Assembly (NCBI RefSeq): GCF_003315135.1
Contig: NZ_QNRK01000006.1
Coordinates: 124,001 to 188,000, forward strand
From: Roseiarcus fermentans
GTDB taxonomy: Bacteria; Pseudomonadota; Alphaproteobacteria; Rhizobiales; Beijerinckiaceae
Direction: 5' to 3'
DNA: 64,000 bases
Shown here: piece after piece, positions 8,098 through 17,391 of the stretch
Layout of the letters: every line of letters starts with the position of its first letter
How positions within the stretch are numbered: the first letter of the stretch is position 1
Made by a program: the position numbers and the translations under genes
Notes under the pieces: model-generated
Told to the model about the DNA's origin: nothing
The model's database searches: none
Seen by the model: only the letters and a program-made list of their open reading frames with translations

Positions 8098-8907
8098 ATG
8101 TCAGAGCCGGAGCAGGGGAAGGGGAACGCCGGGGCGGCCGCGAGGGAAGGTCCCGCGCGCGTGCCCGCGGTCGAGCGGGCCTCGCAGATCATGGACCTCG
8201 TCGCGAGGGCGCCTCAGGGTCTGAGCGCGTCGGAAATCGCGCGGCGAATGGGGATCGCCAAGAGCAGCGCCCACAGCCTGTGCGGCACGCTGTCTCACCT
8301 CAACCTTCTGACCCGCCGCTCCGACCAGAGCTTCCATCTCGGGCCGCACATCATGCGCTGGGCCAACGCGTTTTCCGAGCGCTCGGACGTCGCGGCCGAA
8401 TTCGTGACGATCTGGGACGAAGGGACGCAGTTCCCCGGCGCCACGATCACGCTCTCGGTGCTCGAGGGGACGGAGGTCGTCTACATCGCGGCGCGCAATT
8501 CGCACGTCCTGCCGGGTTTCGAGTTCCGCGCCGGCATGCGCCTGCCGGCGGCGTTCACCGCGACGGGGAAGGCTTTCCTGAGCGCCATGACCGATCCGGA
8601 GGTGCGGCGCCTGTTCGCTTACGGTTTTCCGGCGCCGCTGACCGAGCGGAGCCCGAAGACCGTCGATCACCTCCTCAAGGACATCGCGGCTTGCCGCAAG
8701 CGCGGCTATTCGATCGACGACGAGGGGGTCAAGGAAGGGATGGTCTGCTTCGGCTACCCGGTGCTGAACTCGCGCAACCGTCCGATCGCAGGCCTCGCCG
8801 TGAGCTTGCCGAAGCGCGACTTCGACGACCGGGAGATCGGCGCCATCGTCTCCAACGTTCGGGAAATCGCGCAAAAAATCTCCATTCGCCTCGGGGCGCA
8901 GGTCTGA
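8098..8907 (+). CDS. IclR-family transcriptional regulator
   Basis: A 269-residue regulator with an N-terminal winged helix (helix-turn-helix about residues 43-64, GLSASEIARRMGIAKSSAHS) and a C-terminal IclR effector domain with FRAGMRLPAAFTATGKAFLSA. ATG 8098 gives a protein of normal family length; upstream codons in the same frame cross the operator region. It is divergent from the lactonase-ABC operon and probably controls it and itself through the palindrome at 8048-8064. The effector would be the imported compound or a breakdown product. CoA-transferase and aminotransferase genes follow on the same strand and may belong to the same regulon. Confidence 0.9.
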   Translation: MSEPEQGKGNAGAAAREGPARVPAVERASQIMDLVARAPQGLSASEIARRMGIAKSSAHSLCGTLSHLNLLTRRSDQSFHLGPHIMRWANAFSERSDVAAEFVTIWDEGTQFPGATITLSVLEGTEVVYIAARNSHVLPGFEFRAGMRLPAAFTATGKAFLSAMTDPEVRRLFAYGFPAPLTERSPKTVDHLLKDIAACRKRGYSIDDEGVKEGMVCFGYPVLNSRNRPIAGLAVSLPKRDFDDREIGAIVSNVREIAQKISIRLGAQV

Positions 8908-9098
8908 ACGGCGGCGCGAACGCGGCGCGCGCGACGCGGCGTCGCACGGGGCGGATTGCCGGTTGCGGGCGCGCGCGGATGGGTTAGACCGGAGGCCCGC
9001 AAAGGTTGAAGGATGCTCGGCGACATGCGGACAAGGATTGCGCTCGCCTCGCGCCGCGCTCTCCGGGCGCGCGCCCGGGCCCGGCTGCGGACAAGCCC

Positions 9099-10283
9099 AT
9101 GACCGGCGCAGCGCTCGAAGGCCTGCGCGTCCTCGAACTCGCGCGCGTGCTCGCCGGGCCCTGGATCGGCCAGACGCTCGCCGATCTCGGCGCCGAGGTC
9201 ATCAAGGTCGAGAGCCCCGACGGCGACGAGACGCGGCAATGGGGACCGCCGTTCCTCGAGGTCGAGGGCGAACGGAGCGCGGCCTATTTCTACGCCTGCA
9301 ACCGGGGTAAACGCTCGATCGTCGCCGATTTCGCCACCGAAGAGGGCCGCGCGCTGGTGCGCCGGCTCGCCGCGCAATCGGACGTGCTGATCGAGAACTT
9401 CAAGGTCGGGGGCCTGAAGAAATACGGCCTCGACTACGAGCAGCTCAGCCCGCTCAACCCGCGGCTGGTCTATTGCTCGGTCACCGGCTTCGGCCAGACC
9501 GGCCCGTATGCGCCTCGCGCCGGCTATGATTTCCTGATCCAGGGCATGACCGGCTACATGGACGTGACCGGCGATCCGGCCGGCCCGCCGCAGAAGGTCG
9601 GGGTCGCGATCACCGATCTGTTCGCCGGCCTCTACGGCGTCGTGGCGATCGAGGCGGCGCTCTTGCAGCGCGAGCGCAGCGGCCGCGGCCAGCACGTCGA
9701 CATCGCGCTGTTCGACTGCCTCGGCGCCGCGCTCGCCAATCAGGCGCTCAACTACCTCGCGTCCGGCGTCCCGCCGCGCCGGATGGGCAACGCCCATCCC
9801 AACATCGCCCCCTATCAGACGTTTCCGGTCGCCGACGGCCATGTGATCGTCGCGGTCGGCAACGACGGGCAGTTCGCGCGGCTATGCGCGACCCTCGGCC
9901 TCGCCGGCGTCGCCGACGACGCGCTGTTTGCGAGCAATGCGGCGCGCGTCGCCAACCGCGCCGCGCTCGAAGCGCTGATTGCGGAAAGGACCTCGCGCTG
10001 GACGCGCGCCGCCCTGCTCGCCGCGCTCGGCGCCGCGACCGTGCCGGCGGGTCCGATCAACACGGTCGCCGACCTGTTTTCCGACCCGCAGTTCGTCGCG
10101 CGCGACATGGCGATCCGCCCCGCGGGGACGCCCGGCGTGCGCACGCCGATCGTGATGAGCGACAGCGCGCTCCGCCTCGACCGCCGCGCGCCGAATCTCG
10201 GCGAGCACGGCGCCGAGATTCTCGCGGAGCTGGAGGCCGCTCCCCCGCCTCCGGCCAGCCCCGCCGATACCGAGCAAGGATGA
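9099..10283 (+). CDS. CaiB/BaiF (class III) CoA-transferase
   Basis: A 394-residue CoA-transferase that moves CoA between acyl donors and a carboxylic acid. It starts LEGLRVLELARVLAGPW, has the CoA-binding GADVIKVE-type segment (GAEVIKVESP) and the catalytic Asp173 in VAITDLFAG. ATG 9099 is preferred over in-frame codons further upstream because the family begins here. Its stop overlaps or abuts the next gene, and the two form a pair. The acid used is unknown. Coupling to an omega-aminotransferase suggests activation of a C4-C5 dicarboxylic or hydroxy acid, which is an inference. Confidence 0.88.
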   Translation: MTGAALEGLRVLELARVLAGPWIGQTLADLGAEVIKVESPDGDETRQWGPPFLEVEGERSAAYFYACNRGKRSIVADFATEEGRALVRRLAAQSDVLIENFKVGGLKKYGLDYEQLSPLNPRLVYCSVTGFGQTGPYAPRAGYDFLIQGMTGYMDVTGDPAGPPQKVGVAITDLFAGLYGVVAIEAALLQRERSGRGQHVDIALFDCLGAALANQALNYLASGVPPRRMGNAHPNIAPYQTFPVADGHVIVAVGNDGQFARLCATLGLAGVADDALFASNAARVANRAALEALIAERTSRWTRAALLAALGAATVPAGPINTVADLFSDPQFVARDMAIRPAGTPGVRTPIVMSDSALRLDRRAPNLGEHGAEILAELEAAPPPPASPADTEQG

Positions 10284-10288
10284 TCCCG

Positions 10289-11584
10289 ATGGCCGACAGG
10301 CAGGACGAAACTTCCAACGCGCAGTGGCTGGAACGCCGCCGGGCCGCCGTCGCCCGCGGCATCGGCCACAGCACCACCGTGTTCACCGAGCGCGCCGAGA
10401 ACGCCGAGCTGTGGGATGTCGAAGGCAAGCGCTACATCGACTTCGCCGGCGGCATCGCGGTGCTCAACACCGGCCACCGGCATCCCAAGGTGATGGCCGC
10501 GGTCAAGGCGCAGATGGAGCGGTTCACCCACACCTGCTTTCAGGTGACGCTCTATGATTCCTATGTGGAGCTGTGCGAGCGGCTGAACGCGATGGTCCCG
10601 ATCTCCGGCCCAGTCAAGTCGGCGCTGTTTTCCACCGGCGCGGAAGCGACCGAGAACGCGGTCAAGATCGCCCGCGCCGCGACCGGGCGGTCCGGCGTCA
10701 TCGCCTTCACCGGCGGGTTCCACGGCCGAACCCTCGTCGCCACGGCGATGACCGGCAAGGTCGCTCCCTACAAGAAGGGATTTGGGGCGTCGCCGGCGGA
10801 GGTGTTTCACGTCCCCTTTCCCGCCCCGCAATTCGGCGTGACGGCGGAAGACTCCCTGAAGCACCTGCGGTTCCTGTTCAAGGCCGACATCGATCCGGAG
10901 CGCGTCGCCGCGATCGTGATCGAGCCGGTGCAGGGCGAGGGCGGCTTCCACATGGCCCCGCCCGAGCTGATGTCGGGCCTGAGGCGCGTCTGCGACGAGC
11001 ACGGCATCGTTCTCGTCGCCGACGAGGTGCAGACGGGTTTCGGCCGCACCGGAAAGATGTTCGCGATGGAGCATTACGACGTCGAGCCGGATCTGATGTG
11101 CGTGGCGAAGAGTCTGGCCGGCGGCTTTCCGCTGTCGGGGGTCGTCGGCCGCGCCGCGCTGATGGACGCCTCCGAACCGGGCGGCCTGGGGGGCACCTAC
11201 GCCGGCAATCCGCTCGCCTGCGCCGCCGCCCTCGCGGTGCTCGACGTGTTCGAGGAAGAGGGTCTGGTCGAGCGGGCGAACGCGCTCGGCGCGAGGCTGA
11301 AGGCGCGGCTCGAGGCCTTGGCGCGGTCCAACACGGCGCTGCCGATCGCCGCGATCCGCGGACCGGGCGCGATGGTCGCCTTCGACATCGTCAGGCAGCG
11401 CGGCTCGGACGAACCCGACGCCGCGGCGACCAAGCACGTGGTCGCGCGCGCGACCGAACTCGGGCTGATCCTGCTGTCGTGCGGGGTCAACGCGAATACG
11501 ATCCGTATCCTCACTCCGCTGACCGCGCCCGACGTCATCGTCGACGAGGGCCTGGACCGGCTCGAGGCCGCCTTGCAGGCGTGA
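10289..11584 (+). CDS. gabT: 4-aminobutyrate aminotransferase family protein (class III, PLP)
   Basis: A 431-residue class III aminotransferase. Visible hallmarks are STGAEATENAVKIAR, the PLP-ring Asp245 in LVADEVQTGFGRTG and the Schiff-base lysine Lys274 in CVAKSLAGGFPLSG. ATG 10289 is chosen because AAGGA lies 8 bases before it; the ATG at 10280 overlaps the CoA-transferase stop as ATGA and is the alternative. Family logic predicts transfer of the amino group of GABA or a similar omega-amino acid to 2-oxoglutarate, giving a semialdehyde. No semialdehyde dehydrogenase is adjacent. Other omega-amino substrates such as 5-aminovalerate remain possible. Confidence 0.85.
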   Translation: MADRQDETSNAQWLERRRAAVARGIGHSTTVFTERAENAELWDVEGKRYIDFAGGIAVLNTGHRHPKVMAAVKAQMERFTHTCFQVTLYDSYVELCERLNAMVPISGPVKSALFSTGAEATENAVKIARAATGRSGVIAFTGGFHGRTLVATAMTGKVAPYKKGFGASPAEVFHVPFPAPQFGVTAEDSLKHLRFLFKADIDPERVAAIVIEPVQGEGGFHMAPPELMSGLRRVCDEHGIVLVADEVQTGFGRTGKMFAMEHYDVEPDLMCVAKSLAGGFPLSGVVGRAALMDASEPGGLGGTYAGNPLACAAALAVLDVFEEEGLVERANALGARLKARLEALARSNTALPIAAIRGPGAMVAFDIVRQRGSDEPDAAATKHVVARATELGLILLSCGVNANTIRILTPLTAPDVIVDEGLDRLEAALQA

Positions 11585-11624
11585 GACCGCGCAACGGGCG
11601 CGGGACGCCGAGCCCAAAGCGAGC

Positions 11625-13742
11625 TCATGCCGAGGCGAGCGCCGTCTTCGCGGCGCTCGCCCGCGCGGCTTTGCCGGCGAGCAGGCCGGGAACGAGCGCT
11701 TCGGCGGCGCGCGCGCCGGAAATCGCCACCGCCTCGACCCCGGGCCCGTGAGTCGCGGCGCCGGCGACGACGAGTCCGCGGATCGGGCTCTTCGCGCCGC
11801 GGAGGCGGGCTGCGCGCTCGACGCCGTAGATCGCGCCCGTGCTCGAACGGTCGTAGCGCGCATAGGTCACCGGGCTCGCCTCGGAGCGGTGAACGATGTG
11901 CTTGCCGAGATCCGGCAGCACGGTTTCGGCGGCTGCGATCATCGCATCGGCGATCTCGCGCTTGCGTTCGCTGTAGGCGTTGGAGCGGCGCCAGGCCTTC
12001 TCGTCCCCGCCCGGCGGGGCGGGGAACCACGCGCGCGCCTCCTCGTGGGTGAGGAGTTTGATCAACGCGACCGTCGCGTGGCCCGCCGGCGCCGCGGACG
12101 GGTCGACCTTGGACAGGATCTCGACGCCGATCCCGTTCGCGCCGTGCACGTGGATCGCCGGCCGGCCGTCGGGCACGAAGTCGACGCCGAGGTGCACCAT
12201 GAAAGCCGAAGGCGCGGGCGCCGCCTCGGCGACGCGGCGGCGGAACGAGGCCGGGAGCAGCCTCGGGTCGACGAGGTCTTCGAACGTCCGCTTGAAGTCG
12301 GCGTTGCTGACGACGGCGCGCGCCAGAACGGTTTCGCCGCCCGCGAGCCGCAACCCGGTCGCGCGGTCGCCGTCGACCAGGATCTTTTCGACCGGCGTTT
12401 TCAGACGCACCGTCCCGCCGCGCCGCTCGATCGCGGCGACGAGCGCGTCGGCGAGCTTGTCCGAGCCGCCTGCCGGGTACCAGCCGCCGTGGAAATAATA
12501 GCCGAACAGCGGGACGAACTCCGCGCAGGTGAGCCGCTCGCGCCCGTCGCTGACGTAGCCGGTGAGGGCGAGGATCACCTCTTTGGCTTCAGGACTCAGC
12601 CCGTGTGTCGCCACCAGCTCGTCGAACGGCCGATCCATCCATTCGATCATCAGCGGGTGGCGCTTGGGCAGAGCCAGCACGGCGTCGACGGAGTCCGGCA
12701 TGCCGGGGACGCCGCCGGTCGTCTCGCCGGACGCCGTCATGCCGTCGAAGATGGCGCGAATGTCGTCGAGGAGCGCAACGATGCCGGCGGCGTCGGCGGG
12801 AAATTCCGCGCCGAGCTGACGGGCGTATTCGCGCCAGTCGCGCGCCGGCTCGATGCGACGGTCGCCGAACACGTAGCTGTGGTCGACCCGTCGCCATGCG
12901 ATGGCGTCGGCGACGCCGAGCCGCCGCAGGAGGCTGCCGAGCGCGCCGCCGGGATGCAGGCCGGAAAAGTCGTGTGGGCCGGCGTCGAAGCGGTAGAGAC
13001 AGGCCTTGCCGCCGTGGCGCTCCTTGCGCAGGAAAGTGTGACAGAATCCGCCGGCGACGGCGTGGGCCTCGTAGACGGCGACCTGGAGGCCTGCGTCGGC
13101 GAGCAGCGCCGCGGCCGTGAGGCCGCCGATCCCCGCGCCGACGACGGCGACGTCGAGGCCGCTGCGGCGTTCGAAAACCGGCGCCGGCCAGCGAAATTCG
13201 CCCGCCCTGGCGATCCGCCAGCCGACTGCGAGGCGGATCACCCGGCCGGGGCCGAATATGGAGACGAGCGCGCCGAAAGCGAACAGACCCGTCGTCACCC
13301 ACGCCGGCCAGCCGAAGTGAAAGGCGATCGCGTCGACGAGGAACAGCAAGCCCCAGAACGCGGACAGGATCTGGTTCACGAGGCGGAAGATCGGGCTCTC
13401 CGCCTCCGCCGCAAAGGCGGCGCGCGCATAGTCCGCGGTCCAGGGGCGCCCGAGGGCGACGCTGAGCAGCGCCAACCCGCCGAGCCCGGCGAACGAAACG
13501 GCGACGGCGTCGCTTGCGGACGCGACCGCGCCGGCGCGCAGGGCGAGTCCGAGGGCGCCGAACAGCACGACTCCGCCCGCCTCGAGGGCGCGGAACTGCC
13601 GGCGCACGGCCCGCCATGCGGTCGGCGCGAGCGAGACCGCCAGTCCGGCGAGCGAGGCGGGCCCGGCGCCCAGGACGGGGACGAGGATCCAGAACAGCGC
13701 GAAGGCGCTCAGCCCCAGATTGGCGGCGAGAAACGTGCGCAT
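11625..13742 (-). CDS. FAD-dependent CrtI/retinol-saturase-like oxidoreductase with N-terminal membrane domain
   Basis: A 705-residue fusion. Residues 1-170 hold about five hydrophobic helices, including GRPWTADYARAAFAAE, which resembles small membrane proteins of the intracellular-septation/DUF3159 type. From residue 196 a Rossmann FAD domain begins (VVGAGIGGLTAAALLADAG, then a Glu at the strand end). It continues through a phytoene-desaturase-like body to GLVVAGAATHGPGVEAVAISG at the C-terminus. It may saturate or isomerise polyenes or oxidise lipids at the membrane. No carotenoid genes lie nearby. It converges on gabT, and the LytTR gene starts 120 bases beyond its own start on the other strand. 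Confidence 0.85.
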   Translation of the reverse strand: MRTFLAANLGLSAFALFWILVPVLGAGPASLAGLAVSLAPTAWRAVRRQFRALEAGGVVLFGALGLALRAGAVASASDAVAVSFAGLGGLALLSVALGRPWTADYARAAFAAEAESPIFRLVNQILSAFWGLLFLVDAIAFHFGWPAWVTTGLFAFGALVSIFGPGRVIRLAVGWRIARAGEFRWPAPVFERRSGLDVAVVGAGIGGLTAAALLADAGLQVAVYEAHAVAGGFCHTFLRKERHGGKACLYRFDAGPHDFSGLHPGGALGSLLRRLGVADAIAWRRVDHSYVFGDRRIEPARDWREYARQLGAEFPADAAGIVALLDDIRAIFDGMTASGETTGGVPGMPDSVDAVLALPKRHPLMIEWMDRPFDELVATHGLSPEAKEVILALTGYVSDGRERLTCAEFVPLFGYYFHGGWYPAGGSDKLADALVAAIERRGGTVRLKTPVEKILVDGDRATGLRLAGGETVLARAVVSNADFKRTFEDLVDPRLLPASFRRRVAEAAPAPSAFMVHLGVDFVPDGRPAIHVHGANGIGVEILSKVDPSAAPAGHATVALIKLLTHEEARAWFPAPPGGDEKAWRRSNAYSERKREIADAMIAAAETVLPDLGKHIVHRSEASPVTYARYDRSSTGAIYGVERAARLRGAKSPIRGLVVAGAATHGPGVEAVAISGARAAEALVPGLLAGKAARASAAKTALASA

Positions 13743-13861
13743 CAGCGGACGCTCACGGCAGGCCGATCGTCCGGCGGGGCGAGCGGGTTGGTCGTGCTCA
13801 TCGATATGGTCTCGTGATATGGCGTTGCGCCGGACAGCATCATGCCGACGATCGGGACCTC

Positions 13862-14746
13862 ATGCCGCTTCGCTTACGCGACTGGATCGGGCGAATTCGC
13901 GATCGGTCGCGTCGTCCCGTTCACGAAGCGCCAACGGCGGCCGGACCGATTCTGCCGGACTATCGCCTCGCCAGCGGCATCGCGATCGGGGTCGCCGCTC
14001 TTTTTGTGGTTCTGAGCCCGGTCGGCACAGATCGGCTGTCGACGCCGGTTCGGCTGGGCTATTGGCTCGGGATCATGCTCGGCGGCTCCGCGATCGGCGT
14101 CGCGCTGGCGCGCTGGCTCTACCGGGCGCCGGCGATCGAGCGACACCCCGTCCTCGGCGCCCTCGTGGCGGGCGTCATCCTGACGCCGCCGATCTCGATT
14201 CTGGTGGCGGCGGCGAATCGATTCGCGTTCGGCCTTTCGCTGGTGAGCGCGGCCCATTGGCTCACCCTCCTTCCGGCGGTGTTCGGGCTGAGCTGCGGGC
14301 TGTCGTTGGTCAACATCTGGGCGTCGAGGGGCCGGAGGGCGTCGATGGACGGCGCGCCGGCGCGCCAGCCGGCGCGCGAGGACGCTTCGCCGCCGCCGCC
14401 GCCGGCGTGCGCTCCGGGCGCCGACGAGGGCGAGGCGATGTTCCGCTCCCGCCTGCCGTACATTGTCAGGACCGCGGATCTCTGGGCGCTCGAGGCCGAA
14501 GACCACTATCTGCGCGTCCACAGCAGCGCCGGGAGAACGCTGATCCTGATGCGGCTCTCCGACGCCATGGCGGCGCTGGCGCGGCTCGACGGGGCCCAGA
14601 CCCATCGCTCCTGGTGGGTCGCCCGGTCGGCGGCGACGCCGATCGAGACGAACCAGGGCCGCGCCGTCCTGGCGCTGCCCGACGGGACCCGGGCGCCCGT
14701 CAGCCGCAGCTTCTACCGGGATCTCAAGGCGCGCGGGTGGTTGTAG
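13862..14746 (+). CDS. Membrane-bound LytTR-domain DNA-binding protein
   Basis: A 294-residue protein with four predicted membrane helices (about residues 35-155), a Pro/Ala-rich linker and a C-terminal LytTR DNA-binding domain. The LytTR signatures are LWALEAEDHYLRVHSSAG and, near the end, PVSRSFYRDLKARGWL. Such proteins act as one-component regulators whose membrane part senses an unknown signal. ATG 13862 gives this domain order; upstream in-frame sequence runs antisense to the oxidoreductase gene. No histidine kinase is adjacent. It is divergent from the CrtI-like gene, a plausible target. An RNase D gene converges downstream with a 33-base gap. Confidence 0.85.
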   Translation: MPLRLRDWIGRIRDRSRRPVHEAPTAAGPILPDYRLASGIAIGVAALFVVLSPVGTDRLSTPVRLGYWLGIMLGGSAIGVALARWLYRAPAIERHPVLGALVAGVILTPPISILVAAANRFAFGLSLVSAAHWLTLLPAVFGLSCGLSLVNIWASRGRRASMDGAPARQPAREDASPPPPPACAPGADEGEAMFRSRLPYIVRTADLWALEAEDHYLRVHSSAGRTLILMRLSDAMAALARLDGAQTHRSWWVARSAATPIETNQGRAVLALPDGTRAPVSRSFYRDLKARGWL

Positions 14747-14779
14747 GGCGGCGATCCTGTTTTGCCCGAGCGGGCGCGC

Positions 14780-15400
14780 TCACGGATAGGCGTGCGAAAA
14801 AATGTCCATCGCCTCGAACCCGGCGAGGTCGAGGCGCGCGCGCTCGGGAAGATAGGCGAAGGCGGCGCGGGCGAGGGCGTCGCGGCCTTCGCGGACCAGC
14901 ATGGCGTCGAGCTTTTCCCGCAAGGCGTGGAGATGGAGGACGTCGGAAGCGGCGTAGGCGAGTTGCGCTTCGGTGAGCGCGTCGGCGCCCCAGTCGGACG
15001 ATTGCTGCTGCTTGGAGATCTCGGCGCCGAGAAGCTCCTTCACCAGGTCCTTGAGCCCGTGCCGATCGGTGTAGGTGCGGGCGAGTTTCGAGGCGATCTT
15101 GGTGCAATAGACCGGGCCGGCCATCACGCCGAAGGCGTCGCACAGGACCGCGATGTCGAACCGGCCGAAGTGGAACAGTTTGACCACGTTCGGGTCCGCC
15201 AGTAGCCTTTCGAGGTTCGGGGCGCGGGTCTGGCCGCGGGCGATCTGCACGATCTCGGCGTCGCCATCGCCGCGCGACAGCTGCACGACGCACAGCCGGT
15301 CGCGGCCGACCGCGAGGCCGAGGGTCTCGGTGTCGATCGCGACGGCGTCGCCGAAATTCCAGTCGTCGGGCAGGTCGGCGTGGTGGAGGCGGACGGTCAC
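14780..15400 (-). CDS. rnd: Ribonuclease D family 3'-5' exonuclease
   Basis: A 206-residue DEDDy exonuclease. The metal and catalytic residues are visible: Asp23 and Glu25 in AIDTETLGL, Asp82 in HFGRFDIAVL, and Tyr149/Asp153 in YAASDVLHLH. It lacks the HRDC domains of enterobacterial RNase D and has the length of the short alphaproteobacterial form. A GTG start at 15400 is used, because upstream in-frame sequence overlaps the divergent CobW gene. It should trim RNA 3' ends in the cytosol. It diverges from the GTPase gene with only 31 bases between starts. Confidence 0.88.
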   Translation of the reverse strand: MTVRLHHADLPDDWNFGDAVAIDTETLGLAVGRDRLCVVQLSRGDGDAEIVQIARGQTRAPNLERLLADPNVVKLFHFGRFDIAVLCDAFGVMAGPVYCTKIASKLARTYTDRHGLKDLVKELLGAEISKQQQSSDWGADALTEAQLAYAASDVLHLHALREKLDAMLVREGRDALARAAFAYLPERARLDLAGFEAMDIFSHAYP

Positions 15401-15431
15401 GGGCGTTCTCGTTCTCGAAGGCGGAGGCCAA

Positions 15432-16535
15432 ATGGGTCGCGAAAGCGTTAAGGGCGGTTCTCGTCCGCCGTCAACCGGGACGGCGCCCCCGACCGCCGCG
15501 CTGCTGCCCTTCCACATCGTCACCGGGTTTCTCGGCGCGGGCAAGACGACCCTGATCAACCGCCTGCTGCGCGCGCCGGACCTCGCCGACGCGCTGGTGA
15601 TGGTCAACGAGTGGGGCGAGATCGGACTCGACCATCTCCTCTACGAGCGCCTGTCGGGCGACGCGATCCTGGTCAGCGGCGGCTGCGTCTGCTGCGCGCT
15701 GCGCGGCGATCTCGTCGACGCGCTGCGCGACGCGCTCGCCCGCCGCGACGACGGGCGGCTGCCGCCCTTTCGCCGCATCGTGCTCGAGACGACCGGGCTC
15801 GCCGAGCCTGCGCCGATCGTCCACGCCCTGTTCGCCGATCCCGACCTCGCCGCCCGCCTGTCGCTCGCCGGCGTGACGACCGTCGTCGACGCGGTCAACG
15901 GCGCGGCCACGGCGGCCCGGGCCGAGAGCGCGCGCCAGATCGCCTTCGCCGACCGGCTCGTTCTGGCCAAGACCGACCTTGTTCCGGCAGCCCTGCGGGC
16001 GGCGCGCGTTGCGGAGGCGTCGGCCACGCTCCGACGCCTCAACCCGATCGCGCCGATCCTCGACGGGGCGGCGGGGGAACTCGCGCCGGCCGACTTTCTG
16101 GCGCCGATCTCCGCGCCGCCGTCGGCCGCGCCGCCGTCCGCCTCAGCGGGGCCGGGGCATCGGGTGCAGACCTTCGTCTTCCGCAGCGAGGCGGCGATCG
16201 ACCCCGCGGCCTTCGCCCAATTCCTGTCGGCGCTCGGCGCCCTGCTCGGCCCGCGTCTTCTCAGATTCAAGGGCCTGTTCGCGCTCGCCGACCGGCCCGA
16301 AACGCCGATCCTGGTCGACGGCGTGCAGCATGTCTTTCACCCGCCGAGACAGCTGCCCGCCTGGCCGAATGCCGACCGTTCGACGCGCGCCGTGCTGATC
16401 GTCGAGGGCGTCGGGCCGCGGGAAGCGGACACGCTGTGGGCGGCGTTGACCCGCGTCCCGCGCCTCGATGCGCCCGACCTCGCCGCGCTGACCGACAACC
16501 CGCTCGCGCCACGGCCCGGCGGCCTGCTGGGCTGA
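15432..16535 (+). CDS. CobW/COG0523-family P-loop GTPase (metal chaperone)
   Basis: A 367-residue protein with Walker A GFLGAGKT (residues 32-39), the diagnostic GGCVCCAL motif (Cys85, Cys87, Cys88) and ETTGLAEPAPI as the G3-like region. A C-terminal CobW_C domain follows after residue 240 and carries FKGLFALAD. Members deliver zinc, cobalt or other metals to client enzymes. No B12 biosynthesis gene or zinc-responsive site is visible nearby, so the metal is unassigned. ATG 15432 is preceded by GGCGGAGG, a good ribosome-binding site. Confidence 0.88.
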   Translation: MGRESVKGGSRPPSTGTAPPTAALLPFHIVTGFLGAGKTTLINRLLRAPDLADALVMVNEWGEIGLDHLLYERLSGDAILVSGGCVCCALRGDLVDALRDALARRDDGRLPPFRRIVLETTGLAEPAPIVHALFADPDLAARLSLAGVTTVVDAVNGAATAARAESARQIAFADRLVLAKTDLVPAALRAARVAEASATLRRLNPIAPILDGAAGELAPADFLAPISAPPSAAPPSASAGPGHRVQTFVFRSEAAIDPAAFAQFLSALGALLGPRLLRFKGLFALADRPETPILVDGVQHVFHPPRQLPAWPNADRSTRAVLIVEGVGPREADTLWAALTRVPRLDAPDLAALTDNPLAPRPGGLLG

Positions 16536-16548
16536 CCCCGCGCGAGGA

Positions 16549-16989
16549 TCAGGTATCGTCGGGCGCGACCGGGGCGCACAGCACATAGCCGACGCCGCGG
16601 ACCGAGCGGACGAGCGAAGGCGCGCCGGGCGTGTCGATCTTCTTGCGCAGGCGCGCGACCAAGGTGTCGATCGACCGATCGAAAGGGTCCCACGCCCGGC
16701 CCTTCAGCGCGGCCGTCAGGGCGGCGCGCGACAGGGCCCGGCCGGGCCGGCGGAGAAGCGCGACCAGCAGGTCGTATTCGAACGACGTGAGGTCCACCCG
16801 CCGGCCGGCGGCGTGGCGGAGGTCGCGGGTGGCGGTGTCGAGGGTCCAGGCGGCGAACAGGAAGCGGCCGTCGCCGGGAAGCAGCGCGGCGGCCGCCTCG
16901 GGCTCGACCACCTCGAATTTTCCGAGCCGCAACGCGGCCTCGATCGCCGCCCGATCCGGACGGGACTCGCCGAGCACGAAGATTTGCAT
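16549..16989 (-). CDS. OmpR-type winged-helix protein without a proper receiver domain
   Basis: A 146-residue protein. Residues 45-140 form an OmpR/PhoB C-terminal effector domain (VDLTSFEYDLLVALLRR, then DTLVARLRKKID and VRGVGYVL). The first 40 residues are too short for a receiver and carry no phospho-acceptor site. Two ATG codons are possible; 16989 is chosen because AGGAGG sits 7 bases before it, whereas it would be almost touching the ATG at 16995. It is probably an orphan DNA-binding protein. The 402-base gap up to the divergent lysR gene is the likely control region, and no other gene is seen in it. Confidence 0.8.
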   Translation of the reverse strand: MQIFVLGESRPDRAAIEAALRLGKFEVVEPEAAAALLPGDGRFLFAAWTLDTATRDLRHAAGRRVDLTSFEYDLLVALLRRPGRALSRAALTAALKGRAWDPFDRSIDTLVARLRKKIDTPGAPSLVRSVRGVGYVLCAPVAPDDT

Positions 16990-17391
16990 GGTCATCCCTC
17001 CTGCCGCACGGGGCGGAACGCGAATCAGGCGCCGTCTTGATTTCGTGGGTATCGTCGTTCCCGAGTCAAGAAGCCTTGAAGGAACGCCGCCGCGGGGATC
17101 GCCAGACCTCAGCAAAACAGTCCAAGAAAACCTGTCTCCGCGCATGGAAGACAAGGCAAGAATCGCGGCGCGGCGCCGGACGGAATCAAAATAAACTGGA
17201 TGGCTCCGCAACTGTTATTTTCTTTCCTGCCCCGGAGGCGACGACAGGAGCGCCGGCGATGCCGCGGGACCGCCCCGCCGAGCGCTCGGCGAAGCGAATT
17301 GGCCGCATGATTTCATTTGAGAAGCTCATGGCGGCGGCAAATTCCTGTATGAAGCCGAAGCTCCGTTCCGGCGTCGGGAGTCGCAGCGACC

